64,000 nucleotides of DNA from Saccharothrix sp. NRRL B-16348. GTDB taxonomy: Bacteria > Actinomycetota > Actinomycetes > Mycobacteriales > Pseudonocardiaceae. Positions 25,012 through 33,799 of this stretch are shown one piece after another. A program made the translations under genes and the position numbers. How positions within the stretch are numbered: the stretch's first letter is position 1; each line of letters starts with the position of its first letter. The DNA lies in NCBI RefSeq assembly GCF_001280085.1, contig NZ_LGED01000269.1:62001-126000 (forward strand). Direction: 5' to 3'. The notes under the pieces were generated by a model that was not told where the DNA came from, ran no database searches, and saw only the letters and a list, made by a program, of their open reading frames with translations.

Positions 25012-27291
25012 GTGTTGAGATCCCGCAAGCGGACCACGGTGGCCGCGCTGGTCACCTTGGCCTTGCTGGTCACCGGAGCGCAGGCCAGCGGCATCATCGA
25101 GCCTGCCGGACAGGACTACCAGGACGCGCGGGCGCCGGTCGACCGCCGCGTCGAGAACCTCCTCAGGCGCATGACGCTGGAGGAGAAGGTCGGCCAGATG
25201 ACCCAGATCAGGCTGGGCAAGCTGCGCGGGAACTGCGAGTGGAACCCCGGCCCGCTCGTCGAGGACTGCATGAAGGCCGTCCTGGAGGACGCGAAGGTCG
25301 GCTCGATCCTCTCCGGCGGCGGCGACGCGCCGAACCCGAACACGCCGCGCGCGTGGGCGGAGATGACCAACGCCATCCAGAAGTACGCGCTGGACCACAG
25401 CAGGCTGCGGATCCCGCTGATCTACGGCGCGGACGGCGTGCACGGCCACTCGAACGTGCTCAGCGCCACCATGTTCCCGCACCAGATCGGCCTGGGCGCG
25501 ACGTGGAACCCGGAGCTGCAGGAGCAGCTCGGCAAGTCCACCGGCCGGGCCATGCGCGCCACCGGCGTGTTCTGGAACTTCGCGCCCGTGTCCGACATCG
25601 CGCGCGACACCCGCTGGGGCCGGTACTACGAGACCTACAGCGAGGACCCGGTGCTGGCCGGCGCGCTGGCGGCGGCGAACGTGCGCGGGCAGCAGTCCGA
25701 CCCGACCGACGGCACGGCGAGGCTCACCGCGACCGCCAAGCACTTCGCGGGCTACTCGGAGCCGTTCAACGGCCACGACCGCGCGCCCGCCCAGCTGCCG
25801 ATCCGGTACCTGCAGGACACCGTGCTGCCGGCGTTCCAGCCGCAGTTCGACGCGGGCGTCGGCACCGTGATGATCAATTCCGGTGCGGTGAACGGTGTGC
25901 CCGCGCACGCGTCGAAGTACCTGCTGACCACGCAGTTGCGCGACCAGATGGGCTTCCGGGGCGTGGCGATCACCGACTGGGAGGACATCCGGTTCCTGGT
26001 GGACCGCTACCACGTGGCGGCGAACTACGAGGAGGCCATCGCGATGGCCGTGAACGCGGGCGTCGACATGGCGATGGAGCCGTCGGACGCGGCCGGGTTC
26101 ACCGCCGGGCTGCTGGCGGGCGTGCGGAGCGGCGCGATCCCCGGCAAGCGGATCGACCAGGCCGTGCGGCGGATCCTGAAGCTCAAGTTCGACCTGGGGC
26201 TGTTCGAGAAGCCGTTCGTGGACGTGGCGAAGGCCGACGCGATCGTGAACGGCGCGGACCGGGCGCTGGCCCGTCAGGCGGCGGCGGAGAGCACCGTGGT
26301 GCTGCGCAACGAAGGCGTGCTGCCCCTGTCCACCGGCGTGGGCAAGCTCGTGGTGACCGGTGACGCGGCCGACTCCGCGGCCCGGCAGCTCGGCGGCTGG
26401 ACGGTCGGCTGGCAGGGCGTGCCCGCCTCGTCGCCGATGCCGCCGACGGTGACGGTGTTGCAGGGCATCAAGGCCGCCGTGCCGTCCGCGAACGTCGTCA
26501 ACGCGGCCACGCAGGCCGACGCGGTGGCGCAGGCCGGTGACGCCGACGCGGTGGTCGTGGTGCTCGGCGAGGACCCGGGCGCGGAGGGCGAGTCGGACAC
26601 CGAGGAGCCCGTGCTGACCGCTGCGCAGCAGGGCCTGGTCGACGCGGTGCGGGCGACCGGCAAGCCGGTCGTGGTGGTGCTGCTGACCGGCCGTCCGCAG
26701 GTGCTCGGCACGGTGGCGGACGCCCCGGCGCTGGTCGCGGGCTGGCTGCCGGGCTCCGAGGGCGGCGGCGCGATCGCCGACGTGCTGTTCGGCGCGGTGA
26801 ACCCGAGCGGCAAGCTGCCGGTGTCGTGGCCGAAGACGATCGGCGACCAGCCGTTCTCGTACGACCAGGTGCGTGGCGCGAACACCTCGCCCAGCTCGGC
26901 GTACGACCCGGCGTTCGCGTTCGGGCACGGCCTGTCGTACACGACGTTCACCACGTCCGCGCCGACGCTGAAGTCGGCGGAGGTGCGGCGGGACGACCAG
27001 GTCAAGGTGTCGGTGACCGTGGCCAACACCGGTTCGCGTGACGGCACTCTCGTGGTGCCGGTGTACGTGCACCAGCCCGTGAGCAAGGTGCTCACGCCGC
27101 AGCAGCGCCTGGTCGGCTTCACCCGGGTGGCGTTGAAGGCCGGCGAGGAGCGGGCGGTCGAGGTGACGTTCGACGTGCGGCGGCTCGCCGTGACGGCGGG
27201 CGACATGGACGGCGCGGGCAAGCCGGAGGTCGCCAGGGGCGCCTACGAGGTCGTGGTCGGCGACGGGAGGGCTCGATTCACGGTGCGGTGA
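25012..27291 (+). CDS. secreted glycoside hydrolase family 3 (beta-glucosidase type)
   Basis: A 759-aa exported enzyme. A signal peptide (VLRSRKRTTVAALVTLALLV to about AQA) is followed by a GH3 N-terminal barrel (RIPLIYGADGVHGHSNVL; TAKHFAGYSEPFNGHD; nucleophile D322 in GFRGVAITDWEDI), a C-terminal GH3 domain (ADAVVVVLGEDPGAEGES, PLSTGVGKLVVTGDAAD) and a fibronectin-III-like domain (FAFGHGLSYTTF; VTVANTGSRDGTLVVPVYVH). Closest to secreted beta-glucosidase/exo-glucanase types. GTG 25012 is fixed by AGGAGG 7 nt upstream. Probably under CebR-like control. Confidence 0.93.
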   Translation: MLRSRKRTTVAALVTLALLVTGAQASGIIEPAGQDYQDARAPVDRRVENLLRRMTLEEKVGQMTQIRLGKLRGNCEWNPGPLVEDCMKAVLEDAKVGSILSGGGDAPNPNTPRAWAEMTNAIQKYALDHSRLRIPLIYGADGVHGHSNVLSATMFPHQIGLGATWNPELQEQLGKSTGRAMRATGVFWNFAPVSDIARDTRWGRYYETYSEDPVLAGALAAANVRGQQSDPTDGTARLTATAKHFAGYSEPFNGHDRAPAQLPIRYLQDTVLPAFQPQFDAGVGTVMINSGAVNGVPAHASKYLLTTQLRDQMGFRGVAITDWEDIRFLVDRYHVAANYEEAIAMAVNAGVDMAMEPSDAAGFTAGLLAGVRSGAIPGKRIDQAVRRILKLKFDLGLFEKPFVDVAKADAIVNGADRALARQAAAESTVVLRNEGVLPLSTGVGKLVVTGDAADSAARQLGGWTVGWQGVPASSPMPPTVTVLQGIKAAVPSANVVNAATQADAVAQAGDADAVVVVLGEDPGAEGESDTEEPVLTAAQQGLVDAVRATGKPVVVVLLTGRPQVLGTVADAPALVAGWLPGSEGGGAIADVLFGAVNPSGKLPVSWPKTIGDQPFSYDQVRGANTSPSSAYDPAFAFGHGLSYTTFTTSAPTLKSAEVRRDDQVKVSVTVANTGSRDGTLVVPVYVHQPVSKVLTPQQRLVGFTRVALKAGEERAVEVTFDVRRLAVTAGDMDGAGKPEVARGAYEVVVGDGRARFTVR

Positions 27292-27347
27292 GCTGCCCTG
27301 ATATCCTTCTCGGCCGTACCCGCGCGGCATTCCGCTGTGGAGGAAAA

Positions 27348-27365
27348 CCGCCCCTTCGGGGGCGG
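27348..27365 (+). promoter_or_regulatory. UUCG-capped hairpin in the rpsT leader
   Basis: CCGCCCC-TTCG-GGGGCGG forms a 7-bp GC stem with a UUCG tetraloop, 53 nt upstream of the rpsT GTG. TATCCT at 27302-27307 could be the promoter -10, so the hairpin would lie in a leader of about 105 nt. There is no T-run, so a terminator for GH3 is less likely. It may stabilise the leader or take part in S20 autoregulation; the latter is inference. Confidence 0.5.
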
Positions 27366-27418
27366 AGCCGGTGACAAGCGCGGTGCGACTCCGAGACCGA
27401 GGAAAAGGTGGCTTTCGC

Positions 27419-27679
27419 GTGGCGAACATCAAGTCCCAGATGAAGCGGATCAAGACGAACGAGAAGGCGCGCCTGCGCAACAAGGCCGTCAAGTCGTCCC
27501 TCAAGACCGCCATCCGCAAGTTCCGTGAGGCCGCCGAGGCCGGTGACAAGGAGAAGGCTGTCGTGCTGGCGCAGGACGCGTCCCGCAAGCTCGACAAGGC
27601 CGTCTCCAAGGGCGTGATCCACGCCAACCAGGCCGCCAACAAGAAGTCGGCGCTGGCGCGGCGCGCCAACCAGATCTGA
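27419..27679 (+). CDS. rpsT: 30S ribosomal protein S20
   Basis: An 86-aa, very basic, helical S20: [40 protein letters not shown], and [20 protein letters not shown] with C-terminal [10 protein letters not shown]. It binds 16S rRNA 5' and 3' minor domains in early 30S assembly. GTG 27419 follows AAAGGTGG; the first residues VANIKSQ match the family. Strong terminator directly downstream. The gene is opposite in direction to holA, as in mycobacteria. Confidence 0.97.
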   Translation: MANIKSQMKRIKTNEKARLRNKAVKSSLKTAIRKFREAAEAGDKEKAVVLAQDASRKLDKAVSKGVIHANQAANKKSALARRANQI

Positions 27680-27697
27680 TCTGGTCTTCACGCTGAG

Positions 27698-27738
27698 GCG
27701 CCGCCCACCCCTGCGCGGGGTGGGCGGCGCTTTTCGTT
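27698..27738 (+). terminator. rho-independent terminator of rpsT
   Basis: GCGCCGCCCACCCC (27698-27711), loop TGCGC, GGGGTGGGCGGCGC (27717-27730), then TTTTCGTT: a perfect 14-bp stem with a T-tract, the clearest terminator in the window. Confidence 0.92.
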
Positions 27739-27780
27739 CCCCGGCCATTTGGGCCACCAACGCCTCGACCGGCAAACCTC

Positions 27781-27905
27781 GCCCTCAGCCCCCAGCTCCC
27801 GCCCCGGCTCGCGGCATCACGCCAGCAGCCTCGCCGCCAGCAGTCTCAGCCGGCGGCATCACCGCCGGCCAGCCTCGCGGTCAGCAGCCTCGGTCAGCGG
27901 CCTCC
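27781..27905. repeat. short imperfect CAGCAGCCTCG-type repeats between rpsT and holA
   Basis: The 260-bp gap between rpsT and holA contains a low-complexity stretch: CAGCAGCCTCG at 27823-27833 and again at 27882-27892, and CGGCATCAC followed by (C)GCC near 27812 and 27854. Period is irregular and units are degenerate, so it is neither a CRISPR nor a clean tandem repeat. No coding signal is seen. Confidence 0.45.
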
Positions 27906-27940
27906 GGCAGGTGGCAGTCGCTTGGCAGGTGACCTCGCGC

Positions 27941-28924
27941 TCAGCGGCGGGCGCGGGCGGCGACGATTTTCAGGACCGCGCGTTCCAGGGCGTAGCCCGA
28001 GTCGGCGGCGACGCCCTTGACGTCCGCGTTCAGGTCGGCGACCACCGTCATCGCCGCCGCGAGCCCCCGGTCCTCCCAGCCCCGCGACTGGCCTTGGGCC
28101 TTCTTCACCTTCCACGGCGGCATGCCCAGTTCGCCCGCCAGCTTGAACGGGTCGCCCCGGCCCACCGCGGACACCCGCGCGATCGTGCGCACCGCGTCGG
28201 CCAGCGCGTCGGCGACCAGCACGTGCGGCACGCCGAGCTGGATCGCCCACCGCAACGCCTCCAGCGCGCCGGCCCGGTCACCCATCACGGCCTTCTCCGC
28301 CACCGCGAACCCGGTCACCTCGGCCCGGCCGCGGTGGTAGCGGCGGACCGCCTCGGCGTCGACCTTGCCGCCGGTGTCGGCGACGAGCTGCGAGGCCGCC
28401 GCCGCCAACTCGCGCAGGTCCGACCCCACCGCCTCGATCAGCGCCGCCACGGCCTCCGGGTCGGCCTTGCCGCCGCCCGCCGCGCGGATCTCGTTGCGCA
28501 CGAACGCTTCCCGGTCCGCCGCCTTGGTGATCTTGGGGCACTCGGTCACCCTGGCACCGGCCTTGCGCAGCGCCGCGGGCAGGTCCTTGGCCACCTTGCT
28601 GCGCCCGCCGCCACTGTGGACGACCACCACCGTCACCCCGTCCGCCGGGGCCTTGGCGTAGCCGATGACCGCGTCGGCGATCTCCTTGCCGCACTCCTGC
28701 GCGGCCTCCAGCGCGACCACCCGCCCCTCGGCGAACAGCGACGGACTCACCAGTTCCGCCAGCTCAGGCGGGGTGAGATCGGTCACGCGCACGCGGGTCA
28801 GGTCGGCCTGCGGATCGGCTTTCCGCGCCGCCGCCAACGCACCGCGCACCGCGCGCTCGACCAGCAACTCCTCCTCGCCGAGGATCAGGTGCACGGCGTC
28901 GGGCGTGTCAGCGGGCGCACTCAC
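27941..28924 (-). CDS. holA: DNA polymerase III subunit delta
   Basis: A 327-aa HolA clamp-loader subunit. N-terminal VHLILGEEELLVERAVRGAL, PSLFAEGRVVALEAAQECGK, the domain-III collar RWAIQLGVPHVLVADALADA, and the conserved WKVKKAQGQSRGWEDRGLAA near the C-terminus. It opens the beta clamp during loading, in complex with tau/gamma and delta-prime. GTG 28924 begins VSAPADTPDAVHL. Same position as holA in M. tuberculosis (next to rpsT, before comEC). Confidence 0.95.
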   Translation of the reverse strand: MSAPADTPDAVHLILGEEELLVERAVRGALAAARKADPQADLTRVRVTDLTPPELAELVSPSLFAEGRVVALEAAQECGKEIADAVIGYAKAPADGVTVVVVHSGGGRSKVAKDLPAALRKAGARVTECPKITKAADREAFVRNEIRAAGGGKADPEAVAALIEAVGSDLRELAAAASQLVADTGGKVDAEAVRRYHRGRAEVTGFAVAEKAVMGDRAGALEALRWAIQLGVPHVLVADALADAVRTIARVSAVGRGDPFKLAGELGMPPWKVKKAQGQSRGWEDRGLAAAMTVVADLNADVKGVAADSGYALERAVLKIVAARARR

Positions 28925-29022
28925 GGCGCGATCCTCCCACGGGCGGCAGACGTCCGGATGGTGGACGTCTCTGGCTGAGGGTCGGGATCGTGACGTAAGT
29001 TGAAACCCACAACTGAATACCG

Positions 29023-29134
29023 CTCATCCAGAGGGGCAGAGGGATCGGCCCGAAGAAGCCCCGGCAACCCGTCGCACAGCGTCCGCTGGCGACCACGGTG
29101 CCAATTCCGACCCGCGGTGCGCGGGAAAGATGAG
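29023..29134 (+). ncRNA. SAM-I (S-box) riboswitch upstream of thrC
   Basis: P1 pairs CTCATC (29023-29028) with GATGAG (29129-29134). The core AGAGGGGCAGAGGGATCGGC and CCGAAGAAGCCCCGGCAACC (kink-turn and P2/P3 consensus) and GGTGCCAATTCC in J3/4-P4 follow the SAM-I consensus closely. The P1 3' strand touches the Shine-Dalgarno GGAG (29134-29137) of thrC, and GAGG-AGATA-CCTC (29132-29144) can form a competing hairpin, so control at translation is plausible. S-adenosylmethionine would be the ligand. Confidence 0.92.
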
Positions 29135-29147
29135 GAGATACCTCGCG

Positions 29148-30410
29148 ATGACTGCTGTCAGTGTGCCCTCGGCCACCACCTCCTTCGACCTCGGTCCTGC
29201 CCGCGCGCTGTCGTGTCGCGAATGCGGCCACGAGACGCCGCTCGCCGCCGAATACGCCTGTCTCGAGTGTTTCGGGCCGCTGGAAGTGGCCTACGACTTC
29301 GGTCGGATCCGTCGCGAGGACATCGAGGCGGGCCCCCGGTCGATCTGGCGCTACCGCGGCCTGCTCCCCGTGCCGACCACCGTCGAGTCGCACCCCAACA
29401 CCAACCCCGGCGGCACCCGCCTGGTCGAGGCCGACCGCCTCGCCAAGGCCCTAGGCGTGCGCAAGGTGTGGGTGAAGGACGACACCGGCAACCCGACCCA
29501 CTCGTTCAAGGACCGCGTGGTCGGCGTCGCCCTCGCCGCCGCCCGCGAGCTCGGCTTCAAGGTCCTGGCCTGCCCGTCCACCGGCAACCTGGCCAACGCC
29601 GTCGCCGCCGCCGCGGCCCGCGCGGGTTGGCAGTCGGTGGTGCTGGTTCCCTCCTCCCTGGAGGGGGCGAAGATCCTCATGACCGCCGTCTACGGCGGCA
29701 ACCTGATCACCGTCGACGGCAACTACGACGACGTGAACCGGCTGGCGCAGGAACTGGCCGCCGAGCACGAGGACTGGGCGTTCGTCAACGTCAACGTCCG
29801 CCCCTACTACGCCGAGGGCTCCAAGACGCTCGGGTACGAGGTCGCCGAACAGCTCGGCTGGCGGCTGCCCGACCAGATCGTGGTGCCCATCGCGTCCGGC
29901 TCCCAGCTGACCAAGGTCGACAAGGCCTTCCGCGAGCTGGGCGACCTCGACCTGGTCGAGCAGACCCCGTACCGCGTGTTCGGCGCGCAGGCCACCGGCT
30001 GCTCCCCCGTCTCGGCCGCTTACAAGGCGGGCCACGACGTGGTCACCCCGGTCCGCCCGGACACCATCGCCAGGTCGCTGGCGATCGGCGCCCCCGCCGA
30101 CGGCCCCTACGTGCTGGACGCCGTCCGCCGCACCAACGGCGCGATCGAGGACGTCACCGACGACGAGGTCGTCGAGGGCATCCGCCTGCTGGCCCGGACC
30201 GAAGGCATCTTCGCCGAGACCGCCGGCGGCGTCACCGTCGCGACCGCGAAGAAGCTCATCGAGAGCGGCCAACTGGACCCCGACGGCGAGACCGTGCTCC
30301 TGATCACCGGCGACGGACTCAAGACCCTGGACGCCCTCGGCGACCGCGTCGGCCCTCGCGCCAACGTCCCGCCGTCGGCCGAGGCCGTCCTGAAGGCCCT
30401 CCAGGACTGA
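29148..30410 (+). CDS. thrC: threonine synthase
   Basis: A 420-aa PLP enzyme converting O-phosphohomoserine to threonine. N-terminal zinc-ribbon-like Cys pairs (LSCRECGHE ... YACLECFGPLEVAYD), PLP-lysine K121 in GNPTHSFKDRVVG, phosphate loop VPIASGSQLTKV, and a C-terminal GDGLKTLD. ATG 29148 is behind GAGGAGATACCTCGCG; an upstream in-frame ATG (29130) lies in the riboswitch P1 strand and is excluded. Regulated by the SAM-I riboswitch, which ties threonine output to the methionine branch. The gene is inserted between holA and comEC. Confidence 0.95.
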   Translation: MTAVSVPSATTSFDLGPARALSCRECGHETPLAAEYACLECFGPLEVAYDFGRIRREDIEAGPRSIWRYRGLLPVPTTVESHPNTNPGGTRLVEADRLAKALGVRKVWVKDDTGNPTHSFKDRVVGVALAAARELGFKVLACPSTGNLANAVAAAAARAGWQSVVLVPSSLEGAKILMTAVYGGNLITVDGNYDDVNRLAQELAAEHEDWAFVNVNVRPYYAEGSKTLGYEVAEQLGWRLPDQIVVPIASGSQLTKVDKAFRELGDLDLVEQTPYRVFGAQATGCSPVSAAYKAGHDVVTPVRPDTIARSLAIGAPADGPYVLDAVRRTNGAIEDVTDDEVVEGIRLLARTEGIFAETAGGVTVATAKKLIESGQLDPDGETVLLITGDGLKTLDALGDRVGPRANVPPSAEAVLKALQD

Positions 30411-30417
30411 CCGCCTC

Positions 30418-30458
30418 CGCGTGGGTCGGCCCGACCACGACTTCGGCCGACCCACGCG
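30418..30458 (+). terminator. terminator after thrC
   Basis: CGCGTGGGTCGGCC (30418-30431), 13-nt loop, GGCCGACCCACGCG (30445-30458): perfect 14-bp stem, 7 bp after the thrC stop. No T-run. Confidence 0.75.
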
Positions 30459-30558
30459 AGCAGGCCAACCTCAGTTCGGCGGCGGTCGGCCGGCTCCTGA
30501 GCGGCTGGCTCGCGCGCCGGCGGTAGTGCCCGACATCGCCGGCCGGCTGCCGTGGCCG

Positions 30559-31020
30559 TCACAGCGAAATCCTGGAAGAGCGGAGCCAGCCGGTTCGCGG
30601 GAAGGCCGTCAGCTCGGGCAGGACGTGCGGGCCGACCGGTTCGGTGACCACGCGCCAAGCGGTGAGCATCTGCGGCCAGGGTCGTTTCGCCTTCTCCTGG
30701 TTGTAGCGCTCGGCGTGCCAGTCCTCCGGTGGTATGGCGAGGTCGGCGTCGAACAGGGCGTCGGCGATCAGGCGATAGGCGGTGTCCGCCGACGGGACCT
30801 GCGCCAGGCGGATCACGCCGGTGGCGGTGGCCCTGGCGACGATGCCGCGATCGCCACCGGGCAGGTCCTCGCACACGTAGTAGGTGAACGCGGGCCGCAG
30901 CTCGTCGCGTGGCCACGGTTCGGCCGTGTAGCCGGGCTGCCACAGCGCCCACGCCACGGCCCGGTTGCCGCCTTGCGGCGACCAGCCGGAGTGCAATCGG
31001 ATCCAGACGTCGTTCCTCAT
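30559..31020 (-). CDS. hypothetical protein in the comEC operon
   Basis: A 153-aa protein of no recognised family (MRNDVWIRLHSGWSPQGGNR, AFTYYVCEDLPGGDRGIVAR, PQMLTAWRVVTEPVGPHVLP). Its balanced composition with Trp, Tyr and Phe shows it is real coding sequence rather than a shadow. ATG 31020 follows AAGGGGAGAACG. A TGA in another frame (31017-31019) overlaps this ATG as ATGA, the layout expected if comEC ended there. No transmembrane segments or signal peptide. Confidence 0.7.
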   Translation of the reverse strand: MRNDVWIRLHSGWSPQGGNRAVAWALWQPGYTAEPWPRDELRPAFTYYVCEDLPGGDRGIVARATATGVIRLAQVPSADTAYRLIADALFDADLAIPPEDWHAERYNQEKAKRPWPQMLTAWRVVTEPVGPHVLPELTAFPRTGWLRSSRISL

Positions 31021-33331
31021 CGTTCTCCCCTTGTCCGTTGTCGGGTTGGCCGCCGCTCCTGCGGGCGACCCGCGGCCCGTCCGGGCTTGCCAGGACGGCC
31101 GTGTCGCCGTCCCGGTCGGTGCGCAGCACCAGCGCGCCTCGGCTCGTCAACGCGTCGACCAGCACGCCGCTGGGGTGGCCGTAGCGGTTGCCCGCGCCGA
31201 CGCTCACCAGCGCGATCCGCGGCCGGACCGCCGCGAGGAACGCCGGTGACGAGTACCGCGACCCGTGGTGCGGCACCTTGAGCACGTCGGCCCGCAGGTC
31301 CACGTGCCCGCCGAGCAGGTCCGCCTGCCCGGCCAGCTCGATGTCGCCGGTCAACAGCACCCGTCCGGCCGCGGTGGAGGCCCGCAGCACCAGCGACGCG
31401 TCGTTGACCGCCGTGTTCGTGTCCGTCCCGCTCACCGGGTCCGCGCGCGGGCCCAGCACGTCGAGCAGCAGGCCCGGCCAGCTCAGCCGCTGTCCGGCAC
31501 CCAGCTCGACCACGCGGACCCCGGCCGCCCGCGCCCGTTCCCTCACCTCCTCCCACGCCCACTCCGGCTGCCGCGACGGCCCCACCGCCACCGCGCCCAC
31601 ACCCCGCTCGGCCAGCACCGCGGCCAACCCGCCGACGTGATCGGCGTGCAGGTGGCTGAGCACCACCAACGGGATGCGCCGCACTCCCAGCCGGCGCAGG
31701 CACGACAGCACCGGCACCGGATCCGGCCCCGTGTCGACCAGCACCGCCCGGTCGCGCTCGGCGGTGGCGAGAACCACCGCGTCGCCCTGGCCCACGTCAC
31801 AGGCCACGACCGACCAGCCGGGCACCGGCCAACCGGGCGAGACCACGTTCAGCGGCACGACCACCACCACCGCGCCGACGACGGCCGCCACGACCAGCGT
31901 CCGCACCCGGCGCAGCCTGGTGATCGCGTAGCCGAGCACCAGCACCCCGGCCAGCAGCAGCCCGCCGACCCAGCCGCTGGGCCACCCGACCGCCGCGCCG
32001 GGCACGGCCGCCGCGTGCCTGCCGACCGCGATCAGCCAGCTCACCGCCGGACCGGCCACCTCGACGACCAGCCGGGCGGTCGGTTCGTGCACCTGCGCCA
32101 GCACGGCGGCGAGCACACCGAGCACGGTGGCCGGCGCCACGACCGGCGCGACCAGCAGGTTCGCCACCACCGCGACCAGGCTCACGTGGCCGGAGAGCCC
32201 GGCGACCAGCGGCGCGGTCGCCAGGTTCGCGGCCACCGGCACCGCCAACGCCTCGGCGAAGCCCACCGGGACGCCGCGCTCCTTCATGGCGGCGGCCCAC
32301 CTCGGCGCGAGCAGCACCAACGCCGCCGTCGCCACCACCGACAGCCCGAACCCCGGCTCGGTGGCCAGCTCCGGGTCGTAGAGCACCAGGGCCACCACCG
32401 CGGCCGCGAGCGCCGGCAACGCCGACCGCTCCCGACCCAGCACCAGCGCGAGCAACGCCACCGCGCCCATCACGGCGGCCCGCAATACACTCGGCTCCGG
32501 CCCGGCCAGCACCACGAACCCGACCAGCGCCGCCATCGCACCCGCCGCGCAACCACGCGGACCGACCCGCAACAGCCTCAGCAGCAACAGGACCGCGCCG
32601 CAGACGATCGCCAAGTTCGCACCGCTGACGGCGAGCACGTGGGCGAGACCCGCCGTGCGGAACTCCTCCACCACTCTGGGTGGGAGGCGGGAGGTGTCGC
32701 CGACGACGAGGGCGGGCAGCAGCCCGGCCGGTTCGGGGTCGAGCGCGGTGCTCGCGTCCCGCAGTCCGGCACGCAGGTCTTCGGCGACCCGCTGCCACAC
32801 CGGTGCTTCGGTCACGTCCCGCGGAGGACCGCGAACCCGCAGCACCGCGACCGTCAGCTCGCCTCCGCGAGGAAGGGCGAGGGTGCCGCGCGCGGTGACC
32901 CGTTGGCCGGGCAGGAGATCCCGCCACCGCGCGGCCGGCGCCAGCACGGCGATCCGACCACCGTCGTCCAGCGTTCCGCGCACGAGCACCAGGTCGACCC
33001 CGCCCGCCCGCGAGCCGAAACCACTGGTGCGCAAGCCGTGCGGCCGGTTGTCGAGTTCGAAGTGGACAGTGGCGGGCGTGCCCCGCTCCGCCGATTCCCG
33101 CAACGGGTGGTGGGCCGCACCGTGCACCTGCGCGCCGATCCAGCACGCCGCCACCGGACCCGCAACAGCCACCGCCACCGCTGCCGGTCGCCACGGGCGC
33201 AAGGCCAGGCCGCCGATCACGGCCGCGACCAGACCGACCACGAGCGCGGCCCACCACGCCCACAGCAGCCCGGCCAAGGCCGTCGCCCACACCGCCAGCG
33301 CGGCAGGGACCAGATACGCACGAGGACTCAC
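31017..33331 (-). CDS. comEC: ComEC/Rec2 family competence membrane protein; stop codon missing at expected end
   Basis: A protein of about 765 aa: N-terminal helices and a DUF4131/OB-type domain (about 25-170), the Competence multi-helix domain (about 215-470; GLAHVLAVSGANLAIVCGAV), and a C-terminal metallo-beta-lactamase-like domain with LVVLSHLHADHVGGLAAVLA and VPHHGSRYSSPAFLA. It forms the single-strand DNA import channel or a nuclease. GTG 33331 is behind GGGGTGAGG. After DGPRVARRSGG the frame finds no stop until 30107, running over the next gene and antisense to thrC; a one-base shift would stop at 31017 with an ATGA overlap. The right-hand end given is therefore the expected one. Confidence 0.8.
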
Positions 33332-33799
33332 GACCTCACCCCAGATGTAGACCACTGAGAACGACGACGAGGACGGTCAGACCGACCGCACGCGCCTCCC
33401 ACGACACGAAGAACGGATCGATGAGCGCTTGGAGCCCGGGCCCTTTGTGCGGCCGGGATCAGGTGGATGAGATAGGCGACCGTGCCCGAAGCTCATGCTG
33501 AGCCACCGAGAACGGATCTGGTGTGCCGTCGGAACGGGGCGTCGATCTTGCGGTACGGCGCGCTTCGGCGCTGCGCCGGGCCGGGCGCGGTTCATGAGCC
33601 CACCCAGCGGGACCTCGACAGGGTGGTCAGGCGGGAGTTGAGGGTGCGGATGGCGCGGCGGAGGCGGTTCAGCAGTTGGCGCGTGCGGGGATGGCCGGAG
33701 TGGATGCGACGGGGCGGGGTAGGACGGGGCGGGCTGGGAGTGGGTGAGGCGGGAATGGATGGGCGTTGGTGCACGGTGGTCTCCGGGTGGTGTCGGGGC
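33332..33799. other. comEC-comEA intergenic region
   Basis: A 468-bp gap in an otherwise tightly packed minus-strand block. I see one weakly supported small ORF (33592-33774, listed separately). The rest (33332-33591) has a 72-codon open frame (33595 to 33377) with poor third-position bias and unlike-protein composition, which I do not call. No clear promoter, terminator or repeat. Confidence 0.5.
33592..33774 (-). CDS. possible small basic protein between comEA and comEC
   Basis: A 60-aa candidate: a Pro/Ser-rich N-terminus, then RQLLNRLRRAIRTLNSRLTT, an amphipathic basic helix. GTG 33774 has GGAG 6 nt upstream, and about 85% of codons end in G or C, as in real neighbours. It lies 25 bp after the comEA stop in the same direction. 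No homologue is recognised, so it may be a chance frame. Confidence 0.35.
   Translation of the reverse strand: MHQRPSIPASPTPSPPRPTPPRRIHSGHPRTRQLLNRLRRAIRTLNSRLTTLSRSRWVGS

Noticed and set aside
24853..27669. A 938-codon open frame on the minus strand across the GH3 gene
   Set aside because: His/Arg/Gly-rich shadow of the GH3 and rpsT genes; no motif, and the plus-strand genes have signal peptide, catalytic motifs and ribosome-binding sites.
27781..27905. Possible CRISPR array
   Set aside because: Repeat units are short, degenerate and unevenly spaced, with no spacers of constant length.
30107..31016. The 300-codon C-terminal extension of comEC as genuine protein
   Set aside because: Arg/Ala/Gly/Pro-rich, overlaps a better-supported gene in another frame and lies antisense to thrC.
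33377..33595. A 72-codon minus-strand frame between comEA and comEC
   Set aside because: Weak third-position bias, no ribosome-binding site, and unlike-protein composition.
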